From the NCBI RefSeq assembly GCF_001684955.1, contig NZ_MAYF01000345.1, forward strand, positions 1 through 64,000: a DNA stretch of 64,000 nucleotides, given 5' to 3'. Both the position numbers and the translations under genes were made by a program. Positions within the stretch are counted from its first letter, which is position 1. Each line of letters opens with the position of its first letter. Under the pieces are notes generated by a model. It made no database searches. It saw only the letters and a program-made list of their open reading frames with translations, and was not told where the DNA came from. Positions 1 to 9,209 of this stretch are shown here, in pieces. The stretch is from Chryseobacterium contaminans. GTDB taxonomy: Bacteria > Bacteroidota > Bacteroidia > Flavobacteriales > Weeksellaceae.

Positions 1-1713
1 TTCCGGAATTTTAATATTTTCGAGACGATTTAATTTAGCTACGTTTTCTTTTTCCTTTTCAATATACCCTTTATATTTGATATTGATCTCTGCTTGTTCT
101 CTTACTTCGTCGTTGTATTGAGAAGAAGTTTCTTTAATAAAATCAATTCCATCAAGTTTATCTAAAGTCATATTAGGTCTTGTAAGAATTTGAGCGGCTC
201 TGTAAGCCTGATCTACAGGACTGCTTTCTATTGACTCTAAAATAGGGTTGATAACGCCTGGTTTTAAAGAAGTTTCACGTAAAAACTCTTCAAGTTGCTG
301 ACTTTCAGATATTTTTGTTTCTACTTTTCTTAATCTCTCTTCTTTTGCCAGTCCAAGTTGGTATGCTTTCTCAGTTAATCTGATATCTGCGTTATCCTGT
401 CTTAATAAAAGTCTGTATTCGGCACGTGAAGTAAACATTCTGTATGGTTCTTCAGTTCCTTTTGTAATCAAGTCATCAATTAATACTCCAATATAAGCTT
501 CATCTCTGTTCAGGATAAATTCATCTTTTTCATGAACTTTATTGTGAGCGTTGATTCCGGCAATCAGCCCTTGACCTGCTGCTTCTTCATATCCTGTAGT
601 TCCATTGATCTGTCCTGCGAAATATAAATTGTCAATCAATTTTGTTTCCAAGGTATGCTTCAATTGGGTAGGAGGGAAGTAGTCATATTCAATGGCGTAT
701 CCCGGACGGAAGACTTTTACATTTTCAAATCCTGGAATATGTTTCATGGCTTTGATCTGAACATCCTCCGGAAGAGAAGAACTGAATCCGTTTACATAGA
801 TCTCAACAGTTTTCCATCCTTCCGGTTCTACGAAAAGCTGGTGTCTGTTTCTTTCTGCAAAACGATTAATCTTATCTTCAATACTTGGACAGTATCTTGG
901 GCCTAAACTTTGAATCGTTCCGTTGAACATTGGACTTCTATCGAAACCTTCACGAAGAATATCGTGTACCGTTTCGTTCGTATATACAATATGACAACTT
1001 AATTGTTTGGTTAATTTCGGAGTATCAAGATAGCTGAACTTTTGTGGTTTTTCATCTCCTCTCTGTTCTTCCATTTTTGAATAATCCAAACTTCTTCCAT
1101 CCACTCTTGGTGGAGTACCGGTTTTCATTCTTCCGGCTTCGAAGCCTAAGCTTACCAATTGTTCGGTGATCCCAAATGCTCTTGGTTCACCCATTCTTCC
1201 ACCACCTAGTTGTTTGTCTCCAACGTGAATTAATCCGTTAAGAAAAGTTCCGTTGGTAAGGACTACAGATTTTGCTTTAATCTCAATTCCTAAAGAAGTA
1301 ATTACTCCGGTTACTTTATTATTTTCAACAACCAGTTGTTTCACCATATCCTGAAAGAAATCAAGATTGGGAGTATTCTCTAAAGCCAGTCGCCATTCTT
1401 CGGCAAAAAGCATTCTGTCATTCTGGGTTCTTGGGGACCACATAGCAGGACCTTTTGAAAGATTCAGCATTTTGAATTGGATGGCAGATTTGTCTGCTAC
1501 GATTCCGGAGTATCCACCCATTGCGTCAATCTCTCTTACGATTTGTCCTTTTGCGATTCCACCCATTGCCGGGTTGCAACTCATCTGTCCGATGGTCTGC
1601 ATATTCATTGTAATCAATAGCGTTTTTGAACCCAGGTTGGCTGCCGCTGCTGCTGCTTCGCATCCTGCGTGTCCTGCACCTACTACGATCACATCATATA
1701 TTTCTGAAATCAT
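1..1713 (-). CDS. mnmG: tRNA uridine-5-carboxymethylaminomethyl(34) synthesis enzyme MnmG (GidA), C-terminus cut by window edge
   Basis: FAD-dependent partner of MnmE that installs the carboxymethylaminomethyl group on U34 of certain tRNAs in the cytoplasm. The frame reads leftward from ATG at 1711-1713 and stays open to base 1, giving 571 residues; the family is about 620 long, so roughly the last 50 are missing. The N-terminus carries the dinucleotide-binding motif VVGAGHAGCEAA, followed by family blocks CNPAMGGIAKGQ, TGTFLNGLIHVG, RMKTGTPPRVDGRS, GPRYCPSIEDK and AGQINGTTGYEEAAGQG. A perfect parS site lies 47 bases upstream of the start. In many bacteria gidA lies near the replication origin, which fits. 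Confidence 0.97.
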   Translation of the reverse strand, partial: MISEIYDVIVVGAGHAGCEAAAAAANLGSKTLLITMNMQTIGQMSCNPAMGGIAKGQIVREIDAMGGYSGIVADKSAIQFKMLNLSKGPAMWSPRTQNDRMLFAEEWRLALENTPNLDFFQDMVKQLVVENNKVTGVITSLGIEIKAKSVVLTNGTFLNGLIHVGDKQLGGGRMGEPRAFGITEQLVSLGFEAGRMKTGTPPRVDGRSLDYSKMEEQRGDEKPQKFSYLDTPKLTKQLSCHIVYTNETVHDILREGFDRSPMFNGTIQSLGPRYCPSIEDKINRFAERNRHQLFVEPEGWKTVEIYVNGFSSSLPEDVQIKAMKHIPGFENVKVFRPGYAIEYDYFPPTQLKHTLETKLIDNLYFAGQINGTTGYEEAAGQGLIAGINAHNKVHEKDEFILNRDEAYIGVLIDDLITKGTEEPYRMFTSRAEYRLLLRQDNADIRLTEKAYQLGLAKEERLRKVETKISESQQLEEFLRETSLKPGVINPILESIESSPVDQAYRAAQILTRPNMTLDKLDGIDFIKETSSQYNDEVREQAEINIKYKGYIEKEKENVAKLNRLENIKIPE

Positions 1714-1759
1714 TTTTTATCTTGCTGTTTAAGCTTTAAACCTTCACTTTAACTACTAA

Positions 1760-1775
1760 TGTTTCACGTGAAACA
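1760..1775. promoter_or_regulatory. parS: parS centromere site (ParB binding site)
   Basis: The 16-bp perfect palindrome TGTTTCACGTGAAACA is identical to the canonical bacterial parS sequence bound by ParB/Spo0J for chromosome segregation. It sits in the 147-base gap between mnmG and ybeY. parS sites cluster around oriC, and gidA is a common origin neighbour, so both signals agree. I saw no second perfect copy in the window. Confidence 0.9.
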
Positions 1776-1860
1776 TTTTTGAAGAATGCACTCTAGATAA
1801 ACGTATATTGTTGCTAGAATAGAGTACTTTAGATGTCGGACTTTAAGTGATTATTTAATT

Positions 1861-2280
1861 TTAATTCTTAGAGTCTCTATATTTCGTTAAGTACAGATCT
1901 TCCATTCTCCGCATCTCTTTTTCCTCTTCTTCCGTCTTGTCTTTATAGCCTATAAGGTGTAAAACTCCATGGGCTAAAACCCTTCTTAATTCATCTTCAT
2001 AATCTCGGGAAAGGGTAGAGGCGTTATCAGAAATGCGCTGCAAAGATACGAAAATCTCAGCGCTTATTGTCTTGCCTTTTACATAATCAAAAGTGATAAT
2101 ATCTGTATAATAATCATGCTGTAAATAATCCTGATTAATCTTCAAAAGATATTCGTCATCACAGAAAATGTAGTTGATTTCTCCTAGTTTTTTTCCTTCT
2201 GAAAGTATTAAATCTTCCAGCCATTGTTTGTAATCTGTATCTACCGACTCCGGTAAATTTTCATAAAAGAATTGTATCAT
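1861..2280 (-). CDS. ybeY: Endoribonuclease YbeY (16S rRNA maturation, ribosome quality control)
   Basis: Single-strand-specific zinc endoribonuclease acting in 16S rRNA 3'-end maturation and ribosome quality control. At 139 residues it has the usual length. The signature HGVLHLIGY lies at residues 104-112, with His104 and His108 as metal ligands. The third ligand, normally His of GYDH, is replaced: the sequence reads GYKDK, so Asp114 or a nearby residue would have to serve, a variant I believe is common in Bacteroidota. It lies 4 bases downstream of the patatin gene and is probably the last gene of a leftward operon with it and murF-alr. Confidence 0.95.
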   Translation of the reverse strand: MIQFFYENLPESVDTDYKQWLEDLILSEGKKLGEINYIFCDDEYLLKINQDYLQHDYYTDIITFDYVKGKTISAEIFVSLQRISDNASTLSRDYEDELRRVLAHGVLHLIGYKDKTEEEEKEMRRMEDLYLTKYRDSKN

Positions 2281-2284
2281 TGTA

Positions 2285-4441
2285 TTAAAACCAGTGTCCT
2301 AAAATAACACTGAATATGCCTTTTTGATTGTTTTTAAGTGAGTGGCTGAAGTTCACTTTAATCTGCCCGAAAGGAGATTTGTATCCAGCCGTAATGCCCA
2401 GCGAGCTATAATTTACTTTAACTGCATCTTCAAATTTAATGTCATTGGAAAGGTTGGCAAAGCTAAAATTCCCAATGATAAAATAGTTTTTATTAAACCT
2501 AAACTGAACATCATTAGATGCCAAAATTACGTTATTCGTATGCAATTGGGCAAAGTAAAATCCTCCAAAACGCTTGAAGTTGATAATATTCTGCTCAAAT
2601 ATTCCGCCCAATCTGTATTGATAATAGGCTGGAAGATCTTCTCCAAGAGTAATTCCACCAAATAAATTAAGGCGGTAAGTAAATTGTTTTCCCAAAGGAA
2701 TATTGATTTTTAAATCTGCTTTTATCTGAACGATTCTTTTTTCAACTTCAGATTTTAAAAGATCTACAACTTTTCCTTCAGCAGCAAAATAGACTCCTTT
2801 AGTTGCAAATTCCTTGTCATCCTGCGTATCTGTCTTCAGGAATATATAAGGATTTAAAAATCGGCTGTAGCGTCTGTTATCACCATTAATTTCAGCTTTA
2901 AAGTAGTCGTGGCTTATACCACCACCAATAGCGTATTTATCCTTCCATACAGACTGTATATACGCTTCGTTCCTCATCCATTCCCATTTGTCAATTATGT
3001 TATTATCTGCATTTTTCAGGTCGAAACTCATTCCTGATGAGTAAATACCAAATCCGGGAATATAGCCGTTATCAATAAAATAATTAAGGTAATATCTTAA
3101 TTTGTCACCTACCACTACATCTACTGAAAGGTTGGAATTTTTAAATAAAAGTCTTTTGGCTGAATAGTTCAGTAGTAAACCTGTTTTAAAAACTTCATCA
3201 TAATGCAATCCGAATTTTAAGAAATGCCGGGCATCGTCTTCAGTAACATAAAGTTTTAAATAATTGGCATCATTCTCCTGGACAATATCATAGTTAATGA
3301 ATTTATAGTTGTTGGTGGCAACAAGTTTATCCACCATTTTATTGATATTTCCATAGGTCTGCAAAGAGGGTAGACGTAATCCCATCTTTCCGAGAGTATA
3401 GTTTTTACCATATATTTTACTTCCTTCTATAGAAATACTGTCTATCTTATATACATTGGAATATATTGGATTTACACGCTGTCTGAGACGGTCAAACGAA
3501 CGTTTTGGTAATTGATCCAGTATTTGAGAATATTTTAAACCTTCCACATAGCCGCTGTCGAGAATTTTTTTCTTCTCGTCGTAGCTTGTAGCAGACATTC
3601 CTTTAAGGTTAGGTTTAATGTTGATGTCAGTATATTTATATTGTTTTCTTGTATCTCTTTTGATCCCGAAATCAATAACCTGGTTAAGGATGGATATAAT
3701 ATTGTTTAAATCCTCTCTTTTGGATAGATCCTGGTTCAGGTCCACACCAATCACAATATCAATTCCACGGTCTTTTAAGGGCTTTGAAGGATAGTTTACC
3801 GTCATAGCTCCATCAATATAAATACTGTCTCCAATTTTAACAGGATCCATTAAAGAAGGAAATGCAGAGCTTGCCATAATAGACTGTACTAAATCTCCTT
3901 TCTCGAAGATCTGCATATTACCACTTTCGAGATTTGTTGCGACACATAAAAAGGGAATAGGCATTTTAGAAAAGTCTTCAATATTGGCAACATTTTTAAA
4001 AAGTTCCTTTAAAAGATAAACATTTCTCTGCCCGGTGCTGATGGAAGAAGGAAGTGTAATTTTCCCATTTTTTAAGGGAATGGATAAAAGATATTTGTCT
4101 ACAGATTTATTGAAAAAGCTGGCTTCCTGTCTGGATTTCGGATCCATTATCAAAGAATAGAAATCCGTATCCATTACGATTTTTTCTATTTCTTTACCGG
4201 AATATCCGGAAGCATACAGGCCGCCAACAATAGCTCCCATACTGGTTCCGGCAATATAATCCACTTTTACTCCTAATGAATCTAATACTTTAAGCACTCC
4301 TACATGTGAAAAACCTTTGGCACCACCACCGGCAAGCGACAGTCCTATTTTGGGGTTCTTCGGAATCACAAGGTCTTTTTTTACCTGAGATTGGATCCAC
4401 ACTAATGGGAATATGAAAAGAAGAATCAGGAGTTTTCTCAT
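2285..4441 (-). CDS. Patatin-like phospholipase with C-terminal Omp85-type beta-barrel
   Basis: 718 residues with an N-terminal signal peptide (MRKLLILLFIFPLVWIQSQ). The patatin domain follows: oxyanion motif AGGGAKG near residue 37, nucleophile elbow GTSMG with Ser67, and the catalytic Asp in DGAM (Asp210), so the Ser-Asp dyad is intact. After a POTRA-like linker (about 330-400) comes a long beta-strand-rich region ending in an aromatic residue (LGHWF), as expected for an outer-membrane barrel. This resembles PlpD-like (type Vd) proteins in layout and is a common Bacteroidota fusion. The likely role is phospholipid hydrolysis at the outer membrane; whether the passenger is exposed or periplasmic cannot be told. 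It lies 2 bases after murF-alr and 4 before ybeY. Confidence 0.93.
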   Translation of the reverse strand: MRKLLILLFIFPLVWIQSQVKKDLVIPKNPKIGLSLAGGGAKGFSHVGVLKVLDSLGVKVDYIAGTSMGAIVGGLYASGYSGKEIEKIVMDTDFYSLIMDPKSRQEASFFNKSVDKYLLSIPLKNGKITLPSSISTGQRNVYLLKELFKNVANIEDFSKMPIPFLCVATNLESGNMQIFEKGDLVQSIMASSAFPSLMDPVKIGDSIYIDGAMTVNYPSKPLKDRGIDIVIGVDLNQDLSKREDLNNIISILNQVIDFGIKRDTRKQYKYTDINIKPNLKGMSATSYDEKKKILDSGYVEGLKYSQILDQLPKRSFDRLRQRVNPIYSNVYKIDSISIEGSKIYGKNYTLGKMGLRLPSLQTYGNINKMVDKLVATNNYKFINYDIVQENDANYLKLYVTEDDARHFLKFGLHYDEVFKTGLLLNYSAKRLLFKNSNLSVDVVVGDKLRYYLNYFIDNGYIPGFGIYSSGMSFDLKNADNNIIDKWEWMRNEAYIQSVWKDKYAIGGGISHDYFKAEINGDNRRYSRFLNPYIFLKTDTQDDKEFATKGVYFAAEGKVVDLLKSEVEKRIVQIKADLKINIPLGKQFTYRLNLFGGITLGEDLPAYYQYRLGGIFEQNIINFKRFGGFYFAQLHTNNVILASNDVQFRFNKNYFIIGNFSFANLSNDIKFEDAVKVNYSSLGITAGYKSPFGQIKVNFSHSLKNNQKGIFSVILGHWF

Positions 4442-4443
4442 AG

Positions 4444-6888
4444 TTAATCTTTTATATAGATCCGTTTCACCCGAGGCGAAATGGAGGTTAATACTTCATA
4501 GGTTATCGTTTTGCAGTAGCCTGCGAATTCTTTTAAACTTGGTTTGGCATTAAAGACGGTTACCATGTCACCTTCCTTTACATTCGGAACATTTTCCACG
4601 TTAATCATCATCATATCCATGCAGATATTTCCAACAATCGGAGCTAATGTTTTGTTGACGCTCAGGCTTCCCACCTGGTTTCCAATCAGTCTTGGGATAC
4701 CGTCAGCATATCCAACCGGTATGGTAGCGATCTTTGTGGGATGGTCTGCTTTAAATCTTCTGCTGTACCCAACAGATTCACCATCTTCAACCATTGATAT
4801 CTGTGAAATTACGGTTTTAAAACTTACCACAGACTGTAATTGTTTCTGAATTTCAGTATCCGGAGATTCTCCAAGCATTCCGATACCAATTCTTACCATG
4901 TCATATTGATGATCCGTATAACTTGTAATTCCGGAAGAATTTAATATATGTCGAAGAGGAGCATACCCCAGTTTTTCTATCAGATAGCTGGAGTTTTTAT
5001 CAAATGTCTTTAATTGACCAAATGTAAACTCTTTTTCTTCAGGCATATCCGAAGAGGATAAATGACTGAATATACTCTGAACTTTAAGATTTTTCTCACT
5101 TAAAGTTTCACTTAGCTGATCCAGTTCAAAATCTTTAAATCCAAGACGGTGCATCCCCGTTTCCAACTTAATATGAATAGGATATTTTTTGTCATACCCG
5201 GATTTCTGTACAGCTTCATAGAACAATTCTAAAACCCTGAAACTATAAATCTCAGGTTCCAGGTTGTATTCTATGATGGTTTGGTAGCTGTGCTGCTCAG
5301 GATTCATCACAACAATAGGAGTGGTGATCCCTTTTTTACGAAGTTCAACCCCTTCATCAGCAAAGGCAACTCCCAGATAATCGATGTGGTGGTGCTGTAA
5401 AAATTCTGAAATTTCATAACTCCCCAAACCATAAGCATTGGCTTTTACCATGGCCATCATTTTTGTGCCTGGCTTAAGCAGCGATTTGTGGTAGTTGATA
5501 TTATGAAGAATGGCATTCAGATTAATCTCTAAAACAGTATCATGCTTTCTGAGTTCCAGAATATCTTTCAACTTTTCAATTTCAAATTTTCTGGCTCCTT
5601 TCAGAAGAATGATCTGATTTTCTATTTCAGAAAGATGTTTACTTTCGATGAGTTCTCTGGTATCAATGAAAGTATAGGTTTTAGATTTAAATAATTCACT
5701 GAACTTTGAAATTTCATCACCGACCAGGAATACAGAATCAAAATTTTGTTCATTCACCAATTCTGAAACTTCGTCATATAATTCCTGAGAATTGGTATTC
5801 ACTCCTACGATGTCAGTTAAGACCAGAGATTTTTTAGGTTTATTATATTCCTTTAAAAATTGAAGGGCAGTTTTCAGAGAATCAAGGTCAAGATTGAAAG
5901 AATCGTTGATGATAATATTTCCCTTAATTCCTTCGATCGCTTCAAGCCTCATTTCGACGGCCTTTAAAAGGTTGATTTTTTCAACGATCTTTTTATTTTC
6001 GACCTGTAACACCTTAAGGACTGCGATAAGCGCCGTAGCATTGGTTAACGTGGATTCGTCTCTCTGATGAGCCGGAAAACTGATTTCTTCGCCAAAATAA
6101 TCAACAATGATATTCTCATCCTTCGTATTTTTTTTGATGAAGACCTGATTTTCTTTTTTGAACCCGTAAGAGATTAATTTTTTGTCAGTGTATAATTTTT
6201 TAATTTTTTGATCTACTATAGAATGGTCACCATTATAAATGATGATTTCAGAATCTTTGAAAAGTTTAATCTTTTCATCAATCAGTTCCTCCTCGGAAGA
6301 AAAATTGGCCGCATGGGCATTTCCAATATGTGTTAACAATCCGATCTGCGGATGGAAAATATTTTCCAGTTTTTCCATTTCATTCGGATGAGAAATTCCT
6401 ACTTCAAAAATTCCCAGTTCATGAGAATGGTTAATTTGCAGAAGAGAAAGGGGAAGCCCAATCTGAGAATTAAAACTCTTCGGACTTTTTACGGTTGGAA
6501 ATTCGTTCCACAGACATTGATATAACCATTCCTTTAAAATAGTTTTACCATTACTTCCTGTAATTCCGATGGATCGTAAATGAGAATTTTCAAAGTGATA
6601 CTTGGCTAATTGCTGCAGAAAATCCACGGAATTTTTAACAATGATCCACGTTATGTTTTCAAACTGCGGATACTTATGTTCAGAAATAATGATATTGATA
6701 CCTCTGTCTATTGCAGCTTCAATGAACTTTTCACCAGAATTTTTATGGGTGTTAATAGCAATAAAGGCAGTATTTTTAATAGAATAAATAATCCTGCTGT
6801 CATACGCTATATTTTTAACCACTAAATTCTTGTCTCCAATAACTTCTGCATTGGTGATCTCTGCAATTTGTTGTACTGTATAGTTCAT
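4444..6888 (-). CDS. murF-alr: Bifunctional UDP-MurNAc-tripeptide:D-Ala-D-Ala ligase / alanine racemase (MurF-Alr fusion)
   Basis: 814 residues joining two cell-wall enzymes. The N-terminal half (about 1-450) is a Mur ligase with the ATP-binding loop GITGSNGKT and the central block NDSFNLDLDSL; it adds D-Ala-D-Ala to the muropeptide. The C-terminal half (about 452-814) is a PLP-dependent alanine racemase: PLP lysine Lys482 in MVKANAYGLGSYE, catalytic Tyr region SVGYSRRF, and the block GNICMDMMMINV. One chain thus makes D-Ala and uses D-Ala-D-Ala. The fusion is well known in Bacteroidota. It is the first gene of the leftward set murF-alr / patatin / ybeY, whose junctions are only 2 and 4 bases. 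Confidence 0.97.
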   Translation of the reverse strand: MNYTVQQIAEITNAEVIGDKNLVVKNIAYDSRIIYSIKNTAFIAINTHKNSGEKFIEAAIDRGINIIISEHKYPQFENITWIIVKNSVDFLQQLAKYHFENSHLRSIGITGSNGKTILKEWLYQCLWNEFPTVKSPKSFNSQIGLPLSLLQINHSHELGIFEVGISHPNEMEKLENIFHPQIGLLTHIGNAHAANFSSEEELIDEKIKLFKDSEIIIYNGDHSIVDQKIKKLYTDKKLISYGFKKENQVFIKKNTKDENIIVDYFGEEISFPAHQRDESTLTNATALIAVLKVLQVENKKIVEKINLLKAVEMRLEAIEGIKGNIIINDSFNLDLDSLKTALQFLKEYNKPKKSLVLTDIVGVNTNSQELYDEVSELVNEQNFDSVFLVGDEISKFSELFKSKTYTFIDTRELIESKHLSEIENQIILLKGARKFEIEKLKDILELRKHDTVLEINLNAILHNINYHKSLLKPGTKMMAMVKANAYGLGSYEISEFLQHHHIDYLGVAFADEGVELRKKGITTPIVVMNPEQHSYQTIIEYNLEPEIYSFRVLELFYEAVQKSGYDKKYPIHIKLETGMHRLGFKDFELDQLSETLSEKNLKVQSIFSHLSSSDMPEEKEFTFGQLKTFDKNSSYLIEKLGYAPLRHILNSSGITSYTDHQYDMVRIGIGMLGESPDTEIQKQLQSVVSFKTVISQISMVEDGESVGYSRRFKADHPTKIATIPVGYADGIPRLIGNQVGSLSVNKTLAPIVGNICMDMMMINVENVPNVKEGDMVTVFNAKPSLKEFAGYCKTITYEVLTSISPRVKRIYIKD

Positions 6889-7073
6889 TGGTACCCTTTC
6901 TGCTTTATTTTAATACGAAACGGCAAAAAGGTAAAATTGCAAAGAGGTCAGAAGAGCTCATTATTGTAAGCAGATCTCCTTTTTGAAATTTTACAATATT
7001 GCTTTTTCGTTTTTCATTTATATTATATGAAGTGAATATACTTTTATTGGATTTGAATTTTTATTCCAGTGAA

Positions 7074-7661
7074 TTACTTCCTTTTTGAAAGCACTTCATC
7101 AATAAAAACACGACGGCTTACGGCTTCGTAGCTTTCGGTCTCTCCAAGCTCTACCAGATCATCTCCCTGGGAGGTTCTCATAGAGTAGTTGGCAAGGTTA
7201 CCCGTTCTCTTGCAAATAGCATGCACTTTTGTAACATATTCTGCAGTAGCCATTAAATTGGGCATTGGCCCGAAAGGACGTCCCAGAAAATCCATGTCTA
7301 GTCCTGCAATAACGACTCTTATGCCACTATTGGCCAGCTGATTTGCTATCTCAACAATACTTTCGTCGAAAAACTGTGCTTCATCTATTCCTACTACATC
7401 GCAATTGGAGGCCAGCAGAAGAATTTCGTTCGGATTATCTACTGCGGTACTGCGGATTTTATTCTGATTATGAGAAACAACGTCCTCTTCAGAATACCGG
7501 ATATCCAGTTTCGGTTTAAAAATTTCCACATTCTGTCCTGCCATTTCTGCTCTACGTAATCTTCGGATCAACTCCTCGGTTTTACCCGAAAACATAGAGC
7601 CACAAATCACTTCCATCCAACCACTTTGTTTGGAATGATTAATTGTATTTTCTAAAAACAT
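7074..7661 (-). CDS. tdk: Thymidine kinase (type II)
   Basis: Salvage enzyme phosphorylating thymidine with ATP. 195 residues, normal for the bacterial type II family. The Walker A loop GSMFSGKT is at residues 21-28, the Walker B-like DEAQFF follows in VVGIDEAQFFD, and the substrate lasso region is near the C-terminus (ETESYEAVSRRVF). The structural-zinc Cys pairs usual in type II enzymes are not present: the region reads AICKRTGNLANYSMR, with a single Cys. It is divergent from the acidic repeat gene, with 61 bases between the starts. Confidence 0.95.
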   Translation of the reverse strand: MFLENTINHSKQSGWMEVICGSMFSGKTEELIRRLRRAEMAGQNVEIFKPKLDIRYSEEDVVSHNQNKIRSTAVDNPNEILLLASNCDVVGIDEAQFFDESIVEIANQLANSGIRVVIAGLDMDFLGRPFGPMPNLMATAEYVTKVHAICKRTGNLANYSMRTSQGDDLVELGETESYEAVSRRVFIDEVLSKRK

Positions 7662-7722
7662 TTGTTAAATTAGCCGTATATTTTCAACATCAAAAGTAAG
7701 CAATTTTAATAAGAATCTTATC

Positions 7723-9207
7723 ATGCAAAACATCCAAGATTTAAAGGAAAAGATTTTATTTGAGTCCAAGAATATCATTGATAATCTTGACAAAATAAAT
7801 AACGTAGACGAATTACTTTCCAAGCAGGATCTTGTGGATGAGCTTGCTAACAGGATTTCTTTTTTGAAGCTGCTGGAAAAAAATATCGAATATTTTGTAA
7901 CGGAAGAACCTGTACTGAACTCAGACAGTCATTCTGCTTCTTTTACTTCCGGTGAGACCGATCATCATCATGATTCAGGAAATGAAGTAACAGAAGAAGA
8001 AGCTATTTTTAATAATGAACTGAATGAAATTGATGAGCATGAAAATGACAGTTTTATTACTGGAGCTGATGAAGAAGAAGCTTTCAATAACCAATTGAAT
8101 GAGATTGTTGAAAATGAATTTCATGAAAATATCATCAGTTTTGTAGCTGAAAATAATGAAGAAAGAGCGGTTGAAAACGTGCAGACTTCAACTATTTCTG
8201 AAGATATAACGGAAGAAGAGGCCATATTCAATAATCAGTTGAACGAAATTGAGGAAGATGAGCATTCCATTGCCCCTGAAGCTGTTTTAAGCTTTGTGGA
8301 TGAAGAAAAAATCCTTGCCGATGCACACCCTGATTCAGATGAAGATATCAATGAAAATATGTTCGAGAATGAAGTGACAGAAGAAGAAACAATCTTTAAT
8401 AATCAGCTGAATGAGATAGATGACGATGATGAAGCTGAGCATAAAAAACAGGTAGATTTTGCAGAATCAAGAGATACTAAAGAAAATAAAGTAAGAGAAA
8501 CCATTCCAAGTATTTTTGATACTGAAATGCTTGATGATGAAATGCTGATTGAAGAGAGCGAAGAACAATTTGTAGCTTCCAATATCTCTTTAGAACAGGG
8601 AGAGTTAGCTACCGAAAATTCCAATGTGGAAAATATCGTGAATGATATTAAAAATGACCATCCTGAAGAAGAGAAAAAACAAGAAAATGTTCTTGCTGAA
8701 GTCTATGACCGAAGAAAAATTGTTGAAATAGATAAACCTGTTCCCGAAGAAACAGACAGACATCCTTCTGATGAGAGTTTTGAAAATTTAGACGAATATC
8801 ATCAGGAGAAAAAAATAAAATTAGCCAATATTAAAGGGTTGAAAGCTGTTCAGACCCTATTTGATGATGATCCGCTGGAAAGAGAACTTCCAAAGGAAAA
8901 CCAGTTTGAGCCTGTAAAAGAAGATACCGGAAGTATTCTGAAGTCTAATATTCCTACGAACTTTATGGAAGCTGATAAGCCCAAAACGGAGTTTAAGCTG
9001 GATTTAAATGACAGAATTGCTTTCTCAAAAATGCTATTTGAAGGCAGCCAGGCAGACCTGAATGAAACAGTAGCTCATCTGAACCAGTTCAAAACATTGG
9101 AAGAAGCCAAGGAATACCTGAGCGATCTTTATTATGAAAGAAAATGGAACAAAGTGGATGAATATGCCCAGCGACTTTGGATATTGGTGGAAAATAAATT
9201 CTTATAA
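7723..9207 (+). CDS. Acidic low-complexity protein with four internal repeats (unknown function)
   Basis: 494 residues, extremely rich in Glu, Asp and Asn; I do not recognise a named family. The first 60 residues look helical (LKEKILFESKNIIDNLDK). Four imperfect copies of a roughly 18-residue unit with the core EEEAIFNNQLNEI occur near residues 88-105, 114-130, 162-180 and 217-235. The C-terminal 80 residues (from about 415) form a more ordered block, LDLNDRIAFSKMLFEG followed by HLNQFKTLEEAKEYLSDLYYERKW, which resembles C-terminal blocks of other Bacteroidota hypothetical proteins and is probably the folded part. No signal peptide or membrane segment. It stops 2 bases before the TTG start of rsmI, so the two are likely cotranscribed. 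Confidence 0.85.
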   Translation: MQNIQDLKEKILFESKNIIDNLDKINNVDELLSKQDLVDELANRISFLKLLEKNIEYFVTEEPVLNSDSHSASFTSGETDHHHDSGNEVTEEEAIFNNELNEIDEHENDSFITGADEEEAFNNQLNEIVENEFHENIISFVAENNEERAVENVQTSTISEDITEEEAIFNNQLNEIEEDEHSIAPEAVLSFVDEEKILADAHPDSDEDINENMFENEVTEEETIFNNQLNEIDDDDEAEHKKQVDFAESRDTKENKVRETIPSIFDTEMLDDEMLIEESEEQFVASNISLEQGELATENSNVENIVNDIKNDHPEEEKKQENVLAEVYDRRKIVEIDKPVPEETDRHPSDESFENLDEYHQEKKIKLANIKGLKAVQTLFDDDPLERELPKENQFEPVKEDTGSILKSNIPTNFMEADKPKTEFKLDLNDRIAFSKMLFEGSQADLNETVAHLNQFKTLEEAKEYLSDLYYERKWNKVDEYAQRLWILVENKFL

Positions 9208-9209
9208 TT

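Noticed and set aside
1367-1732. 121-codon plus-strand ORF
   Set aside because: Lies wholly opposite conserved mnmG motifs.
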